A stretch of 64,000 nucleotides of DNA from positions 10,085-74,084 of the forward strand of contig JAZQGH010000145.1 of the NCBI GenBank assembly GCA_045539925.1, given 5' to 3'. The notes beneath the pieces are model-generated. The model did not search any database. It had not been told where the DNA came from and saw nothing but the letters and a program-made list of their open reading frames with translations. Of the stretch, positions 31,198 through 40,127 are shown piece after piece. Position numbers and translations under genes: made by a program. The DNA is from SFWF01 sp045539925 (lineage in GTDB: Bacteria; Bacillota; Clostridia; Oscillospirales; Acutalibacteraceae). Numbering within the stretch: the stretch's first letter is position 1; every line of letters begins with the position of its first letter.

Positions 31198-32697
31198 ATG
31201 AGCAGAATCAAAATATTTGATACCACCCTTCGTGACGGTGAACAGTCCCCTGGCTGTAGTATGAATCTGGCTGAAAAGCTTCAGGTTGCTTCTCAGCTTG
31301 AGCGTTTGGGTGTTGATATAATCGAGGCAGGCTTTGCAATCTCCTCCCCAGGTGATTTCGAATCTGTAAAAAGCATAGCAGAACTGGTTAAAAACTGCTC
31401 TGTTGCGTCCCTTTCCAGAGCCCTTGAAAAGGATATCGACTGCGCTTGGGAGGCTGTTAAAAATGCCGCAGACCCTCGAATTCACACCTTTATAGCAACC
31501 TCGCCCGTACATATGGAGTATAAGCTTAAAATGACTCCCGAGCAGGTTATCGAGCGCACTGCCGCTATGGTAAAACACGCCGCTAAATATACCTCTAATA
31601 TTGAGTTTTCCTGCGAGGACGCTATGCGCTCCCACCCCGATTTTCTCGTCCGCGTTTGCGATGCGGCAATCAAAAGCGGTGCAAAGGTTTTAAACATTCC
31701 CGACACCGTAGGCTATACCACTTCTAACGAGATGCGCGCAATGATAGAGTATCTTATCAAAAATGTTCCCGACAGCGATAAGGTAGAGTTTTCTGTTCAC
31801 TGCCATAACGACCTCGGTATGGCTGTTGCAAACGCCTTAGGCGGAGTGCTGGGTGGTGCATTACAGATAGAGTGTACCGTTAACGGACTGGGTGAACGCG
31901 CAGGAAACACCTCTCTTGAAGAGGTAGTAATGGCTATGTACACCCGTCCAGACCTTTACGGAGAGCTTCCGAATATCGACACTAGGCAGATATATCGTAC
32001 AAGTAAGCTTGTTTATAACATTATCGGTCAGTCTGCACCTCATAATAAGCCCATAGTCGGCGCAAATGCCTTTGCCCACGAATCGGGCATACATCAGCAC
32101 GGCGTACTTGCCAATAAGTCTACCTATGAGATTATGACCCCCGAATCGGTAGGAATTCAGAAAAATCAGATGGTTCTTGGCAAACATTCGGGCAAACACG
32201 CCTTCTCCGAGAGACTTAAAGAACTCGGCTACGAGCTTTCTGACGACCAGATTGTTGATGCATTCGGCAAATTTAAAGAGCTTTGCGATAAAAAGAAAAC
32301 CGTTACAGACGGCGATATTGAAGCACTTGTAACCAATACTGAAATAGTAGACGGTAAGTATAAGCTTGTTTCCTTCGATGTTAAAACTATGGGTAAGGTG
32401 GGCGTTTGTTCCTCTATCTGCCTTAAGCACGAAGACGAGTTCGTGGAGGAAAAGAGCCTTGGAGACGGTGCTATCGACGCACTTTATGCCGCAATCGACA
32501 AGATAGTTCAGCCCCCTGAGCATGTTCTAGATAAGTTTAACATAAGCTCAGTATCCGAAGGTCAGGATACCCTCGGTGAGGTTACTCTTAAGATTAACTC
32601 ACAGGGCAAAACCTACTCGGGACGCGGACTTTCTACCGATATTATCGAAGCAGGAATTATGGCTTATCTCAGCGCCATTAACAAACTGATGCAATAG
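31198..32697 (+). CDS. leuA: 2-isopropylmalate synthase
   Basis: First committed enzyme of leucine synthesis, condensing acetyl-CoA with 2-ketoisovalerate. The 499 residues comprise an N-terminal TIM barrel and a C-terminal regulatory domain. Visible: FDTTLRDGEQSPGCSM at the start (metal and substrate loop), EAGFAISSPGDFE, the metal ligands in VHCHNDLGMAVANA and CTVNGLGERAGN, the HESGIHQHG motif, and the C-terminal leucine-binding region ending in GRGLSTDIIEAGIMAYLSAINKL. The overlap of motifs with homocitrate and citramalate synthases is excluded by context. AGGAG precedes the ATG. Co-transcribed with ilvD (11-base gap). Confidence 0.95.
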   Translation: MSRIKIFDTTLRDGEQSPGCSMNLAEKLQVASQLERLGVDIIEAGFAISSPGDFESVKSIAELVKNCSVASLSRALEKDIDCAWEAVKNAADPRIHTFIATSPVHMEYKLKMTPEQVIERTAAMVKHAAKYTSNIEFSCEDAMRSHPDFLVRVCDAAIKSGAKVLNIPDTVGYTTSNEMRAMIEYLIKNVPDSDKVEFSVHCHNDLGMAVANALGGVLGGALQIECTVNGLGERAGNTSLEEVVMAMYTRPDLYGELPNIDTRQIYRTSKLVYNIIGQSAPHNKPIVGANAFAHESGIHQHGVLANKSTYEIMTPESVGIQKNQMVLGKHSGKHAFSERLKELGYELSDDQIVDAFGKFKELCDKKKTVTDGDIEALVTNTEIVDGKYKLVSFDVKTMGKVGVCSSICLKHEDEFVEEKSLGDGAIDALYAAIDKIVQPPEHVLDKFNISSVSEGQDTLGEVTLKINSQGKTYSGRGLSTDIIEAGIMAYLSAINKLMQ

Positions 32698-32698
32698 T

Positions 32699-32971
32699 CA
32701 AAGCGTTCAAACCCTAACCCGCCCTAAAGGGTGGAATTTAGGTGCTTTTCGGCTATTCGTCTTTGCAAGGCAAAAAGCCTTGCTACATCCTCAACACCAA
32801 AAATCCCTCAAAATTCCGCACCTTTTGGGTCGTAGAATTTTGTAGCATATGGAATTTTTGATGTGCGAGGCAAAAACACAGCAAATCCTAACGGATTTGC
32901 GAGTATTTTAACAATGCAAAGCAAAAAAATTCGTGCTCCAAAATCGACTTCGGATTTGAATGCTTTGACTA
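32699..32971 (+). repeat. Inverted-repeat element inside the operon between leuA and leuC (copy D)
   Basis: The ends are complementary: TCAAAGCGTTCAAACC on the left and GGATTTGAATGCTTTGA on the right. Internal hairpins include GCAAATCC/GGATTTGC and GCAAGGC/GCCTTGC. The right part (ATTTTAACAATGCAAAGC and CTCCAAAATCGACTTCGG) aligns with copy C at 45.5 kb and, reversed, with the 6058-6174 unit. The left part (CCCTAAAGGGTGGAATTTAGG) matches the reverse of 6124-6145. Confidence 0.7.
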
Positions 32972-32985
32972 AAGGAGAAATATTT

Positions 32986-34248
32986 ATGGGAATGACAATG
33001 ACCCAAAAGGTATTAGCCGCCCACTGTGGAGCCGAAGCTGTTGAAGCAGGGGAGTTAATACTTGTAAATTTAGACCTTGTTCTCGGCAACGATATAACCT
33101 CTCCCGTTGCTATAGCCGAATATAATAAACTCGGAATAGATAAGGTTTTCGATTCTAAAAAGGTAACAATGGTTATGGACCATTTTGCCCCTAATAAGGA
33201 TATCAAGGCTGCAGAGCAGTGCAAAATGTGCCGAAACTTCTGCGGTGAGCAGAATATCGAGCATTTTTACGATGTAGGTCAGATGGGAATTGAACACGCA
33301 CTCCTCCCTGAAAAAGGACTTGTGGTTTCGGGTGATGTTGTCATCGGTGCCGACTCTCATACCTGCACCTACGGTGCCCTCGGTGCATTTTCTACAGGCG
33401 TCGGCTCTACCGATATGGCATCAGGAATGGCAACGGGCAAGGCTTGGTTCAAGGTGCCTTCAGCAATCAAATTCACCCTTAAGGGCAAGCTTAATAAATA
33501 TGTCTCAGGTAAGGACGTTATCCTTCACATTATCGGTATGATAGGTGTTGACGGTGCTCTCTACCGCTCTATGGAGTTTACAGGCGAGGGTGTAGCATCC
33601 CTCTCTATGGCAGACCGCCTGTGTATGGCAAACATGGCAATAGAAGCAGGTGCTAAAAACGGTATATTTGAGGTAGACGAAAAGACCCTCGAGTATGTAG
33701 CAGAGCACTCTACCCGTAAACCCACCGTATTTAAAGCAGACCAGGATGCTGTTTATGACGAAGAGTACGAAATTGACCTCAGCGAGATTAAATCTACAGT
33801 ATCCTATCCTCATCTTCCCGAAAATACTCACCTTGCAGAAGAGTCGGGTGACATTAAAATAGATCAGGTAGTTATCGGCTCCTGCACTAACGGACGTCTT
33901 GAGGACCTTGTGGCTGCAGCAGAGATTATGAAGGGCAAAAAGGTTGCCGATAATGTTCGCTGTATCGTCATCCCTGCTACTCAGAAGGTATATCTCGACG
34001 CAATGGAGATGGGACTTCTTAAAATATTCATCGAAGCAGGCGCTGCAGTCTCCACACCTACCTGCGGACCCTGTCTCGGCGGACATATGGGAATTCTGGC
34101 GGCAGGAGAAAAAGCAGTTGCAACCACTAACCGTAACTTTGTGGGCAGAATGGGCCATATCGACTCCGAAATATATCTTGCTTCCCCCGAGGTAGCGGCA
34201 GCAAGTGCCGTTACGGGAAGAATTACCGACCCGAAGGAGGTAATGTAA
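32986..34248 (+). CDS. leuC: 3-isopropylmalate dehydratase large subunit
   Basis: [4Fe-4S] enzyme that isomerises 2- to 3-isopropylmalate together with LeuD. The open frame begins further upstream within the repeat element, but AAAGGAG lies directly before ATG 32986. The resulting 420 residues (MGMTMTQKVLAAHCG) are the usual length of the shorter LeuC type. Visible: VMDHFAPN, GADSHTCTYGALGAFSTGVGSTDMA, GSCTNGRLEDL, and the cluster Cys residues in TPTCGPCLGGHMG. The same subfamily includes homoaconitase-type enzymes; its place between leuA and leuD-leuB fixes the role. Confidence 0.95.
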   Translation: MGMTMTQKVLAAHCGAEAVEAGELILVNLDLVLGNDITSPVAIAEYNKLGIDKVFDSKKVTMVMDHFAPNKDIKAAEQCKMCRNFCGEQNIEHFYDVGQMGIEHALLPEKGLVVSGDVVIGADSHTCTYGALGAFSTGVGSTDMASGMATGKAWFKVPSAIKFTLKGKLNKYVSGKDVILHIIGMIGVDGALYRSMEFTGEGVASLSMADRLCMANMAIEAGAKNGIFEVDEKTLEYVAEHSTRKPTVFKADQDAVYDEEYEIDLSEIKSTVSYPHLPENTHLAEESGDIKIDQVVIGSCTNGRLEDLVAAAEIMKGKKVADNVRCIVIPATQKVYLDAMEMGLLKIFIEAGAAVSTPTCGPCLGGHMGILAAGEKAVATTNRNFVGRMGHIDSEIYLASPEVAAASAVTGRITDPKEVM

Positions 34249-34249
34249 A

Positions 34250-34744
34250 ATGAAATTTAACGGAAACGCAATCAAGTACGGTGATAATGTTGACACCGAT
34301 GTTATAATCCCTGCCCGTTACCTTAATACCATTGATAAAAAGGAACTTGCCTCTCACTGTATGGAGGATATCGACAAAACCTTTATCACCCGCGTAAAAG
34401 ACGGGGATATAATGGTTGCAGGCAATAACTTCGGTTGCGGCTCCTCTCGTGAGCACGCTCCTATTGCTATTAAAGAAAGCGGAATTTCTCTGGTTATCGC
34501 AAATAGCTTTGCGCGAATTTTTTACAGAAATTCCATCAATATCGGTCTTGCAATCTTAGAGTGCCCCGAAGCCGTCGCAGGTATTTCGGAGGGTGACAAG
34601 GTAGAGGCAGACCTCGATAACGGCGTTATCTATAACCGCACAACAGGGGCAGAGTTCAAAACCAAGCCTTTCCCCGAATTTATTCAGAATATCATCACCG
34701 CAGGCGGACTTATAGAGTCTATAAAGCAGGGAATAATCAAATAA
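34250..34744 (+). CDS. leuD: 3-isopropylmalate dehydratase small subunit
   Basis: Small subunit that completes the LeuCD active site. The 164 residues fit the partner of the short LeuC type. Visible: YGDNVDTDVIIPARYLNT near the N terminus, the active-site loop NNFGCGSSREHAP, and VIANSFARIFYRNSINIGL. It starts one base after the leuC stop codon, with the ribosome site GAAGGAGG inside the leuC end. Confidence 0.95.
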   Translation: MKFNGNAIKYGDNVDTDVIIPARYLNTIDKKELASHCMEDIDKTFITRVKDGDIMVAGNNFGCGSSREHAPIAIKESGISLVIANSFARIFYRNSINIGLAILECPEAVAGISEGDKVEADLDNGVIYNRTTGAEFKTKPFPEFIQNIITAGGLIESIKQGIIK

Positions 34745-34759
34745 GAAAGAAGAATTACA

Positions 34760-35833
34760 GTGAACTATAATATAGGTCTTTTAAAGGGTGACGGAATCGG
34801 TCCCGAAATCGTTTCCGCCGCAGTAAAGGCGCTGGAGAAAATCGGCGCAAAATACGGACACAACTTTAATTTCACCGACTACCTCATCGGCGGAATAGCT
34901 ATTGATACCGTAGGGGAAGGGCTTCCCAAAGAAACGGTCGAAGGCTGTCTTGCTTCCGACAGTGTACTACTGGGTGCAGTGGGTGGACCTAAATGGGACA
35001 TCCTCCCAGGTGATAAGCGTCCCGAAAAGGCACTTCTTGGTATACGCAGCGCAATGGGGCTTTATACCAACCTTCGCCCTGCAAAGCTTTATCCCGCACT
35101 TAAAGATGCATCACCCCTTCGCACAGATATTGTAGCTAAGGGCTTTGATATTATGATGGTGCGTGAGCTTACAGGCGGAATTTACTTCGGCGAGCGTGGC
35201 AGAAGAGAGGGTAAATACGGACCTGAGGCATACGATACCGAGGCTTACAGCGTAATGGAGATTGAGCGTATAGCCCGTGTTGCCTTTGAGACTGCAATGA
35301 AGAGAGGCAAAAAGGTAATCAGCGTAGACAAGGCAAATGTTTTAGAGTCCTCCCGTCTCTGGCGCGAGACCGTTCATAGAATCGCTAAGGATTACCCCGA
35401 GGTAGAGTGTACCGATATGCTGGTAGATAATACCGCAATGCAGCTTGTCAGAAATCCCGCTCAGTTTGATGTGGTCGTAACCTCAAATATGTTCGGCGAC
35501 ATTCTTTCTGATGAGGCTTCGCAGATAACAGGCTCAATAGGAATGCTCGCTTCTGCCTCCCTTGGAGATACAACAAGAGGACTTTATGAGCCTATTCACG
35601 GCTCTGCACCCGATATTGCAGGACAAAACAAGGCTAACCCCATCGCAACCATTCTTTCTGCCGCAATGATGCTTCGTTATTCCTTTTCCCTTATGGATGA
35701 GGCAGACTGCATCGAAGAGGCAGTAAACAAGGTGCTCGACAAGGGCTACAGAACCGCAGACCTTGCAATGGGTCAGGATATTCCTACCCTTTCCTGCACC
35801 GAAATCACCGAAAAAATACTCGAAGAAATCTAA
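34760..35833 (+). CDS. leuB: 3-isopropylmalate dehydrogenase
   Basis: NAD-dependent oxidative decarboxylase making 2-ketoisocaproate, the direct precursor of leucine. The 357 residues are normal. Visible: LLKGDGIGPEIV, GAVGGPKWD, the substrate-binding LRPAKLYPAL and RELTGGIYFGERGRR, VDKANVLESSRLWRE, the metal ligands in DMLVDNTAMQLV and SNMFGDILSDEAS, and the NAD-site EPIHGSAPDIAGQNKANPIA. The start codon is GTG at 34760 with a modest ribosome site (AGAAAGAAG). Confidence 0.96.
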   Translation: MNYNIGLLKGDGIGPEIVSAAVKALEKIGAKYGHNFNFTDYLIGGIAIDTVGEGLPKETVEGCLASDSVLLGAVGGPKWDILPGDKRPEKALLGIRSAMGLYTNLRPAKLYPALKDASPLRTDIVAKGFDIMMVRELTGGIYFGERGRREGKYGPEAYDTEAYSVMEIERIARVAFETAMKRGKKVISVDKANVLESSRLWRETVHRIAKDYPEVECTDMLVDNTAMQLVRNPAQFDVVVTSNMFGDILSDEASQITGSIGMLASASLGDTTRGLYEPIHGSAPDIAGQNKANPIATILSAAMMLRYSFSLMDEADCIEEAVNKVLDKGYRTADLAMGQDIPTLSCTEITEKILEEI

Positions 35834-35850
35834 ATTTTGGAGGCTTTTCA

Positions 35851-36927
35851 ATGTTAGATATTAAAATTACAAAAACTACCACACCTAAAGCCAAGCCCGA
35901 AAAGGGTGCTGCACTCGGCTTCGGTAAAATCTTTACCGACCATATGTTTGTTATGGATTATACCGAGGGAAAGGGTTGGCACGATCCCAGAGTAGTACCC
36001 TTTGAGAATCTTTCGATGTCTCCTGCCGCAATGGTCTTCCACTACGGTCAGGAAATGTTCGAGGGACTTAAAGCCTATGTGGGCGCAGATAATAACATTT
36101 ATATGTTCCGCCCCGATATGAATGCAAAGCGCACTAATAAAACTAACGAGCGTCTCTGCATCCCTCAGCTCCCCGAAGAGGACTTTGTTCAGGCAATTCA
36201 GACTGTGGTAACTGTGGATAAGGACTGGATACCTACCGACCTCGGTACATCCCTCTACATTCGTCCCTTCATCATTGCTACCGACGAATATCTTGGAGTA
36301 AAGCCCTCCGACACCTATAAATTTATCGTTATCCTTTCTCCTTCGGGCGCTTACTATGCAAGCGGCATTAACCCTGTGGGAATCTGGATTGAGGACGAGT
36401 ATGTCCGTGCCGTTAAGGGTGGAATGGGCTTTGCCAAAACAGGCGGCAACTATGCTTGTTCTCTTGCAGGTCAGGTAAAGGCTCATGATGACGGTTATTC
36501 TCAGGTGCTCTGGCTCGACGGTGTAGAACGCAAATACATCGAAGAGGTAGGCGCTATGAATATCTTCTTCAAAATTGACGGTAAGATCGTTACTCCTATG
36601 CTAAACGGCTCTATTCTCCCCGGTGTTACCAGAGATTCTGTTATAAATCTTTGCAAGTCCTGGGGTATGGAGGTCGAAGAACGTCGCATCTCCATCGACG
36701 AGGTTGCCGAGGCTCATAAAAACGGCAAACTCGAGGAGGTTTTCGGTACAGGCACTGCCGCCGTTATCTCTCCTGTTGGTAAACTCCGCTGGAAAGACGA
36801 TGTAATGATAATAAACGATGACAAGATAGGCGAAGTAAGTCAGAAGATATACGATACCGTAACGGGTATTCAGCTCGGAAAACTCGAGGATAAATTCGGT
36901 TGGCGTTTCCTTGTTTGCGAGAGATAA
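35851..36927 (+). CDS. ilvE: Branched-chain amino acid aminotransferase
   Basis: Pyridoxal-phosphate enzyme that adds the amino group to the three branched-chain keto acids; last gene of the operon. The 358 residues belong to the longer BCAT type of class IV aminotransferases, like eukaryotic and many Firmicutes enzymes. Visible: FHYGQEMFEGLKAY, RPDMNAKRTNKTNERLCIP, YIRPFIIATDEYLGV, the region around the PLP lysine KTGGNYACSL, EEVGAMNIFF, and GTGTAAVISPVG. TGGAGG precedes the ATG. A hairpin closes the operon at 36941-36964. Confidence 0.95.
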   Translation: MLDIKITKTTTPKAKPEKGAALGFGKIFTDHMFVMDYTEGKGWHDPRVVPFENLSMSPAAMVFHYGQEMFEGLKAYVGADNNIYMFRPDMNAKRTNKTNERLCIPQLPEEDFVQAIQTVVTVDKDWIPTDLGTSLYIRPFIIATDEYLGVKPSDTYKFIVILSPSGAYYASGINPVGIWIEDEYVRAVKGGMGFAKTGGNYACSLAGQVKAHDDGYSQVLWLDGVERKYIEEVGAMNIFFKIDGKIVTPMLNGSILPGVTRDSVINLCKSWGMEVEERRISIDEVAEAHKNGKLEEVFGTGTAAVISPVGKLRWKDDVMIINDDKIGEVSQKIYDTVTGIQLGKLEDKFGWRFLVCER

Positions 36928-36938
36928 TTATGCTTTAA

Positions 36939-36966
36939 AGCCCTGCCCTTTTTTAAGGGCAGGGAA
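36939..36966 (+). terminator. Hairpin at the end of the ilv-leu operon
   Basis: CCCTGCCCTT at 36941-36950 pairs with AAGGGCAGGG at 36955-36964 with a four-T loop. No long T run follows directly, so it may be a weak terminator. Confidence 0.55.
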
Positions 36967-37028
36967 TTGTTGCGTTTTAGAGACCTTAAAAAAATAGCAA
37001 AAAACTTAAAAATTCTTTAGCACACTAC

Positions 37029-37057
37029 TTGACTAAAGTGATAAAATGTGCTATACT
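37029..37057 (+). promoter_or_regulatory. Promoter of the histidine operon
   Basis: TTGACT at 37029-37034 and TATACT at 37052-37057 with a 17-base spacer. The expected transcript start near 37064 is downstream of the longest possible hisZ start and leaves a leader of about 33 bases, with no room for a T-box or a leader peptide. Confidence 0.8.
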
Positions 37058-37096
37058 ACATCTATCTTATTATACAATCCCGAAAGGAAGGCTGTT

Positions 37097-38209
37097 ATGC
37101 CCGAGAATACCACTCTTAGCTTCGAAGAAAAAATTTCTATGAAGCTGACATCACTCTTCGCCGACTTTGGCTATAAAAAGTTCAAAATGAGCAAGTTTGA
37201 AGAGTACGACCTTTATATTGAGAATAAAAGCTTTTTAAAAAGCGAAAATATCATTGCTTTCAACGACCCTACAGGAAAACTTCTTGCGCTTAAGCCCGAT
37301 GTTACCCTTTCTATTGCAAAAAACACAGCAGATGTCGAGACCGAGCCGAGAAAACTTTTCTACAGCGAAAATGTCTACCGCGTTTCGGGCAATATGCACG
37401 AATTCAAGGAGATTCCCCAGATAGGGCTTGAGTATATCGGCGAGGTTGATACATATTCTCTTTGCGAGGTGCTAACCATTGCTAAGCGTGCCCTTGCCGA
37501 GATAAGTGACTCTTATGTTCTTGATATTTCCCATATGGGTATGCTTATCGGCCTTTTAGAGAACACGGGACTTCCTTATGCTGAGAGGGAAGAGATTACG
37601 GGATATGTGGGAACTAAAAATGCCCACGAAATAATAAGAGTATGCAGTGAAAACGGTGTCGATGCCGCTCTGCGTGAAAAAATAATTACACTGGCATCTC
37701 TTTACGGTAGTATAGACAAGATAATTCCTCTTGCAGAGCAGCTTGTAGTAAATGAGACTACCGCCGCCGCTGTGGAGGAGCTTAAAGCCCTCTGCCATAT
37801 CCTTAAAATCAGCGGACAGGCAGATAATGTTAATATCGATTTTTCTGTAGTTAGTGATATAAGCTATTATAACGGAATTACCTTCAGGGGATTTATAGAG
37901 AATGTCCCAGGCAGTATCCTTTCGGGCGGCAGATACGATAATCTCCTTAAAAAACTCGGTAAAAATTCGGGTGCGGTAGGCTTTGCCGTCTATATGGACC
38001 TGCTTTCTTATCTCCATAAGGATACCGACAGATATGATGCCGATATACTGCTTGTATACGATAAAAACACCCCTGCCGACGTGATTTTTAAGACGGTAGA
38101 CAAATTACAGGCTGAAGGCAACAGAGTATTTGCTTCTAATGTGGAGTGTAAGAATATTAAATACAAAAAATTAGCGAGAATAGGCGTAGCAGGAGGGGAG
38201 AGCAAATGA
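37097..38209 (+). CDS. hisZ: ATP phosphoribosyltransferase regulatory subunit
   Basis: Histidyl-tRNA synthetase-like protein that joins short-form HisG to give the active, histidine-regulated first enzyme of the pathway. The 370 residues include FEEYDLYIENKSF, the class II core PDVTLSIAKN, RKLFYSENVYR (motif 2 region), QIGLEYIGEVDTYSLCEVL, and SGGRYDNLLKKLG near the end. The open frame starts at 37046, before the transcription start; ATG 37097 with AAAGGAAGG ahead is the real start. It lacks the C-terminal anticodon-binding domain of true HisS. First gene of the operon; it overlaps hisG by four bases. Confidence 0.92.
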   Translation: MPENTTLSFEEKISMKLTSLFADFGYKKFKMSKFEEYDLYIENKSFLKSENIIAFNDPTGKLLALKPDVTLSIAKNTADVETEPRKLFYSENVYRVSGNMHEFKEIPQIGLEYIGEVDTYSLCEVLTIAKRALAEISDSYVLDISHMGMLIGLLENTGLPYAEREEITGYVGTKNAHEIIRVCSENGVDAALREKIITLASLYGSIDKIIPLAEQLVVNETTAAAVEELKALCHILKISGQADNVNIDFSVVSDISYYNGITFRGFIENVPGSILSGGRYDNLLKKLGKNSGAVGFAVYMDLLSYLHKDTDRYDADILLVYDKNTPADVIFKTVDKLQAEGNRVFASNVECKNIKYKKLARIGVAGGESK

Positions 38210-38838
38210 GCAAAATGATAAATATTGCCCTTCCTAAAGGCAGACTGGGTGAGAAGGTCTATAACCTTTTCGAAAAACTCGGTTACGGCTGTCCCGCACT
38301 TCTCGAAAACAGCAGAAAGCTTGTTTTTGAGGACGAAAACAACTGTGTGCGCTATTTCTGGGTAAAGCCCAGCGATGTTGCAATTTATGTTGAAACAGGT
38401 GTTGCCGATGTAGGCGTTGTGGGAAAGGATATTCTTTTAGAGCAAAACCCCGATGTTTACGAGCTAATAGACCTCGGCTTCGGCAAATGCCGTATGGCTG
38501 TGGCAGGTAAAAAAGGGGAGATGCTTCCCCTTGACAGAACCATCAAGGTTGCCACCAAATTCCCCAATATTGCAAAAAAACATTTCGCCTCTAAAAGCCG
38601 CGAAATTGACATTATAAAGCTTAACGGTTCGATTGAACTTGCCCCAATTCTCGGTATGTCGGATGTTATTGTCGATATTGTGGAAACGGGTACTACCCTT
38701 AAAGAAAACGACCTTGATGTTTATGAGGATATAGTAAATATCAGTGCCCGTTTTATAGCAAATAAAACAGGCTTCCGTTTTAAAACGCAGGAAATTGAGC
38801 TTATGAAGAGTAAAATCGAAAAGGAAATTTCAAAATGA
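38206..38838 (+). CDS. hisG: ATP phosphoribosyltransferase, short form
   Basis: First enzyme of histidine synthesis, joining ATP and PRPP. The 210 residues match the short form, which depends on HisZ just upstream. Visible: ALPKGRLGEKVYNLFEKLG, the middle region ADVGVVGKDIL and GFGKCRMAVAGK, and the PRPP loop DVIVDIVETGTTLKENDL. The histidine-binding C-terminal domain of long HisG is absent, so feedback control must pass through HisZ. ATGA overlaps on both sides indicate coupled translation. Confidence 0.95.
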   Translation: MSKMINIALPKGRLGEKVYNLFEKLGYGCPALLENSRKLVFEDENNCVRYFWVKPSDVAIYVETGVADVGVVGKDILLEQNPDVYELIDLGFGKCRMAVAGKKGEMLPLDRTIKVATKFPNIAKKHFASKSREIDIIKLNGSIELAPILGMSDVIVDIVETGTTLKENDLDVYEDIVNISARFIANKTGFRFKTQEIELMKSKIEKEISK

Positions 38839-40109
38839 TAAAAATTTATGATATAAATAAACTCACACTCGACGAAATTCTTTCCCGCGAAAGCATAGCG
38901 ACAGGGGTTGAGGATATTGTTGCAGATATAATTAAAGATGTCCGCCAAAACGGAGACTCTGCACTCTATAAATACTGCGAAAAATTTGATAAAGCAGTGC
39001 TTTCTTCCCTTGAGGTCACCAAAGAGGAAATAGACGAGGCTATGTCTATAGTTGAGCCTCAGTTTATCGAAATTATAAAGGAAGCGGCAGAAAATATTGC
39101 CCTCTACCACAAAAATCAGCTTCAAAACGGTTTCGAGATAAGAAAAGAAAACGGCATAATTCTCGGTCAGAAGGTGCTTCCCGTAAAGCGTGCAGGACTT
39201 TATGTACCTGGCGGCACCGCAGCATATCCTTCTACCGTTCTTATGGACTGTATACCTGCTAAAATCGCAGGGGTTAAAGAGCTCTGCATCACAACACCCC
39301 CCTCTAAAGACGGTAAGATAAATCCCGTAATCTTAGCGGCATCAAAAATTGCAGGTGCCGACAGAATTTTCAAGGTCGGCGGAGCACAGGCAATAGCAGC
39401 CCTTGCCTACGGCACCGAAACCATACCTAAGGTAGATAAAATCGTCGGCCCTGGAAATGTTTTTGTAGCAGAAGCTAAAAGACAGGTTTACGGACTTGTA
39501 TCTATCGATATGATTGCGGGTCCCAGTGAAATATTAGTCATTGCAGATGGCACCTGCAATCCCGAATTTGTTGCGGCAGACCTGCTCAGTCAGGCAGAGC
39601 ACGATAAACTTGCCTCTGCGGTGCTTGTTACCGATAGCAGGGAACTAGCTGTTAAAGTAAGGGACGAGCTCGAGCGTCAGGTAGCACTTCTTCCCCGCGA
39701 GGAAATTGCCCGTACTTCTATCGACAATAACGGAAAAATCATTATAGTCGACTCCATCAAGCAGGCAATAGAGATAAGCAATGAGATTGCACCCGAGCAC
39801 TTAGAGGTCTGCGTTGACGAGCCCTTTAAGTATCTTGATTCAATAGAAAATGCAGGCTCTATCTTCCTTGGTAAAATGTGCCCCGAGGCTTTAGGCGATT
39901 ATTTCTCGGGAACTAATCATACATTGCCCACAAGCGGGACAGCAAAATTCTCAAGCCCCCTGTCTGTAGACGATTTTGTTAAAAAGTCTGCCTACAGCTA
40001 CTATACCCCCGAGGCACTAAGTGAGGTTGCCGACAAGGTTGCATTCTTTGCCGAAAAGGAAGGACTTTCGGCACACGCAAGAAGTGCCACCGTAAGATTT
40101 AAAAAATAA
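38835..40109 (+). CDS. hisD: Histidinol dehydrogenase
   Basis: Zinc- and NAD-dependent enzyme for the last two oxidations from histidinol to histidine. The 424 residues are normal. Visible: PVKRAGLYVPGGTAAYPSTVLM, KVGGAQAIAALAYGTETIP, the catalytic EIAPEHLEV, DMIAGPSEILVIAD, AAGSIFLG-type sequence (here NAGSIFLGKMCPEALGDY) and SGTNHTLPTSGTA. Four-base overlap with hisG. This is earlier in the gene order than in the reaction order, as is common in Firmicutes his operons. Confidence 0.96.
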   Translation: MIKIYDINKLTLDEILSRESIATGVEDIVADIIKDVRQNGDSALYKYCEKFDKAVLSSLEVTKEEIDEAMSIVEPQFIEIIKEAAENIALYHKNQLQNGFEIRKENGIILGQKVLPVKRAGLYVPGGTAAYPSTVLMDCIPAKIAGVKELCITTPPSKDGKINPVILAASKIAGADRIFKVGGAQAIAALAYGTETIPKVDKIVGPGNVFVAEAKRQVYGLVSIDMIAGPSEILVIADGTCNPEFVAADLLSQAEHDKLASAVLVTDSRELAVKVRDELERQVALLPREEIARTSIDNNGKIIIVDSIKQAIEISNEIAPEHLEVCVDEPFKYLDSIENAGSIFLGKMCPEALGDYFSGTNHTLPTSGTAKFSSPLSVDDFVKKSAYSYYTPEALSEVADKVAFFAEKEGLSAHARSATVRFKK

Positions 40110-40127
40110 CAAAGGTCTTGACATATT

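Noticed and set aside
32863..32985. Longer LeuC start within the repeat element
   Set aside because: The extra N-terminal residues are encoded by repeat DNA; AAAGGAG directly before ATG 32986 marks the real start.
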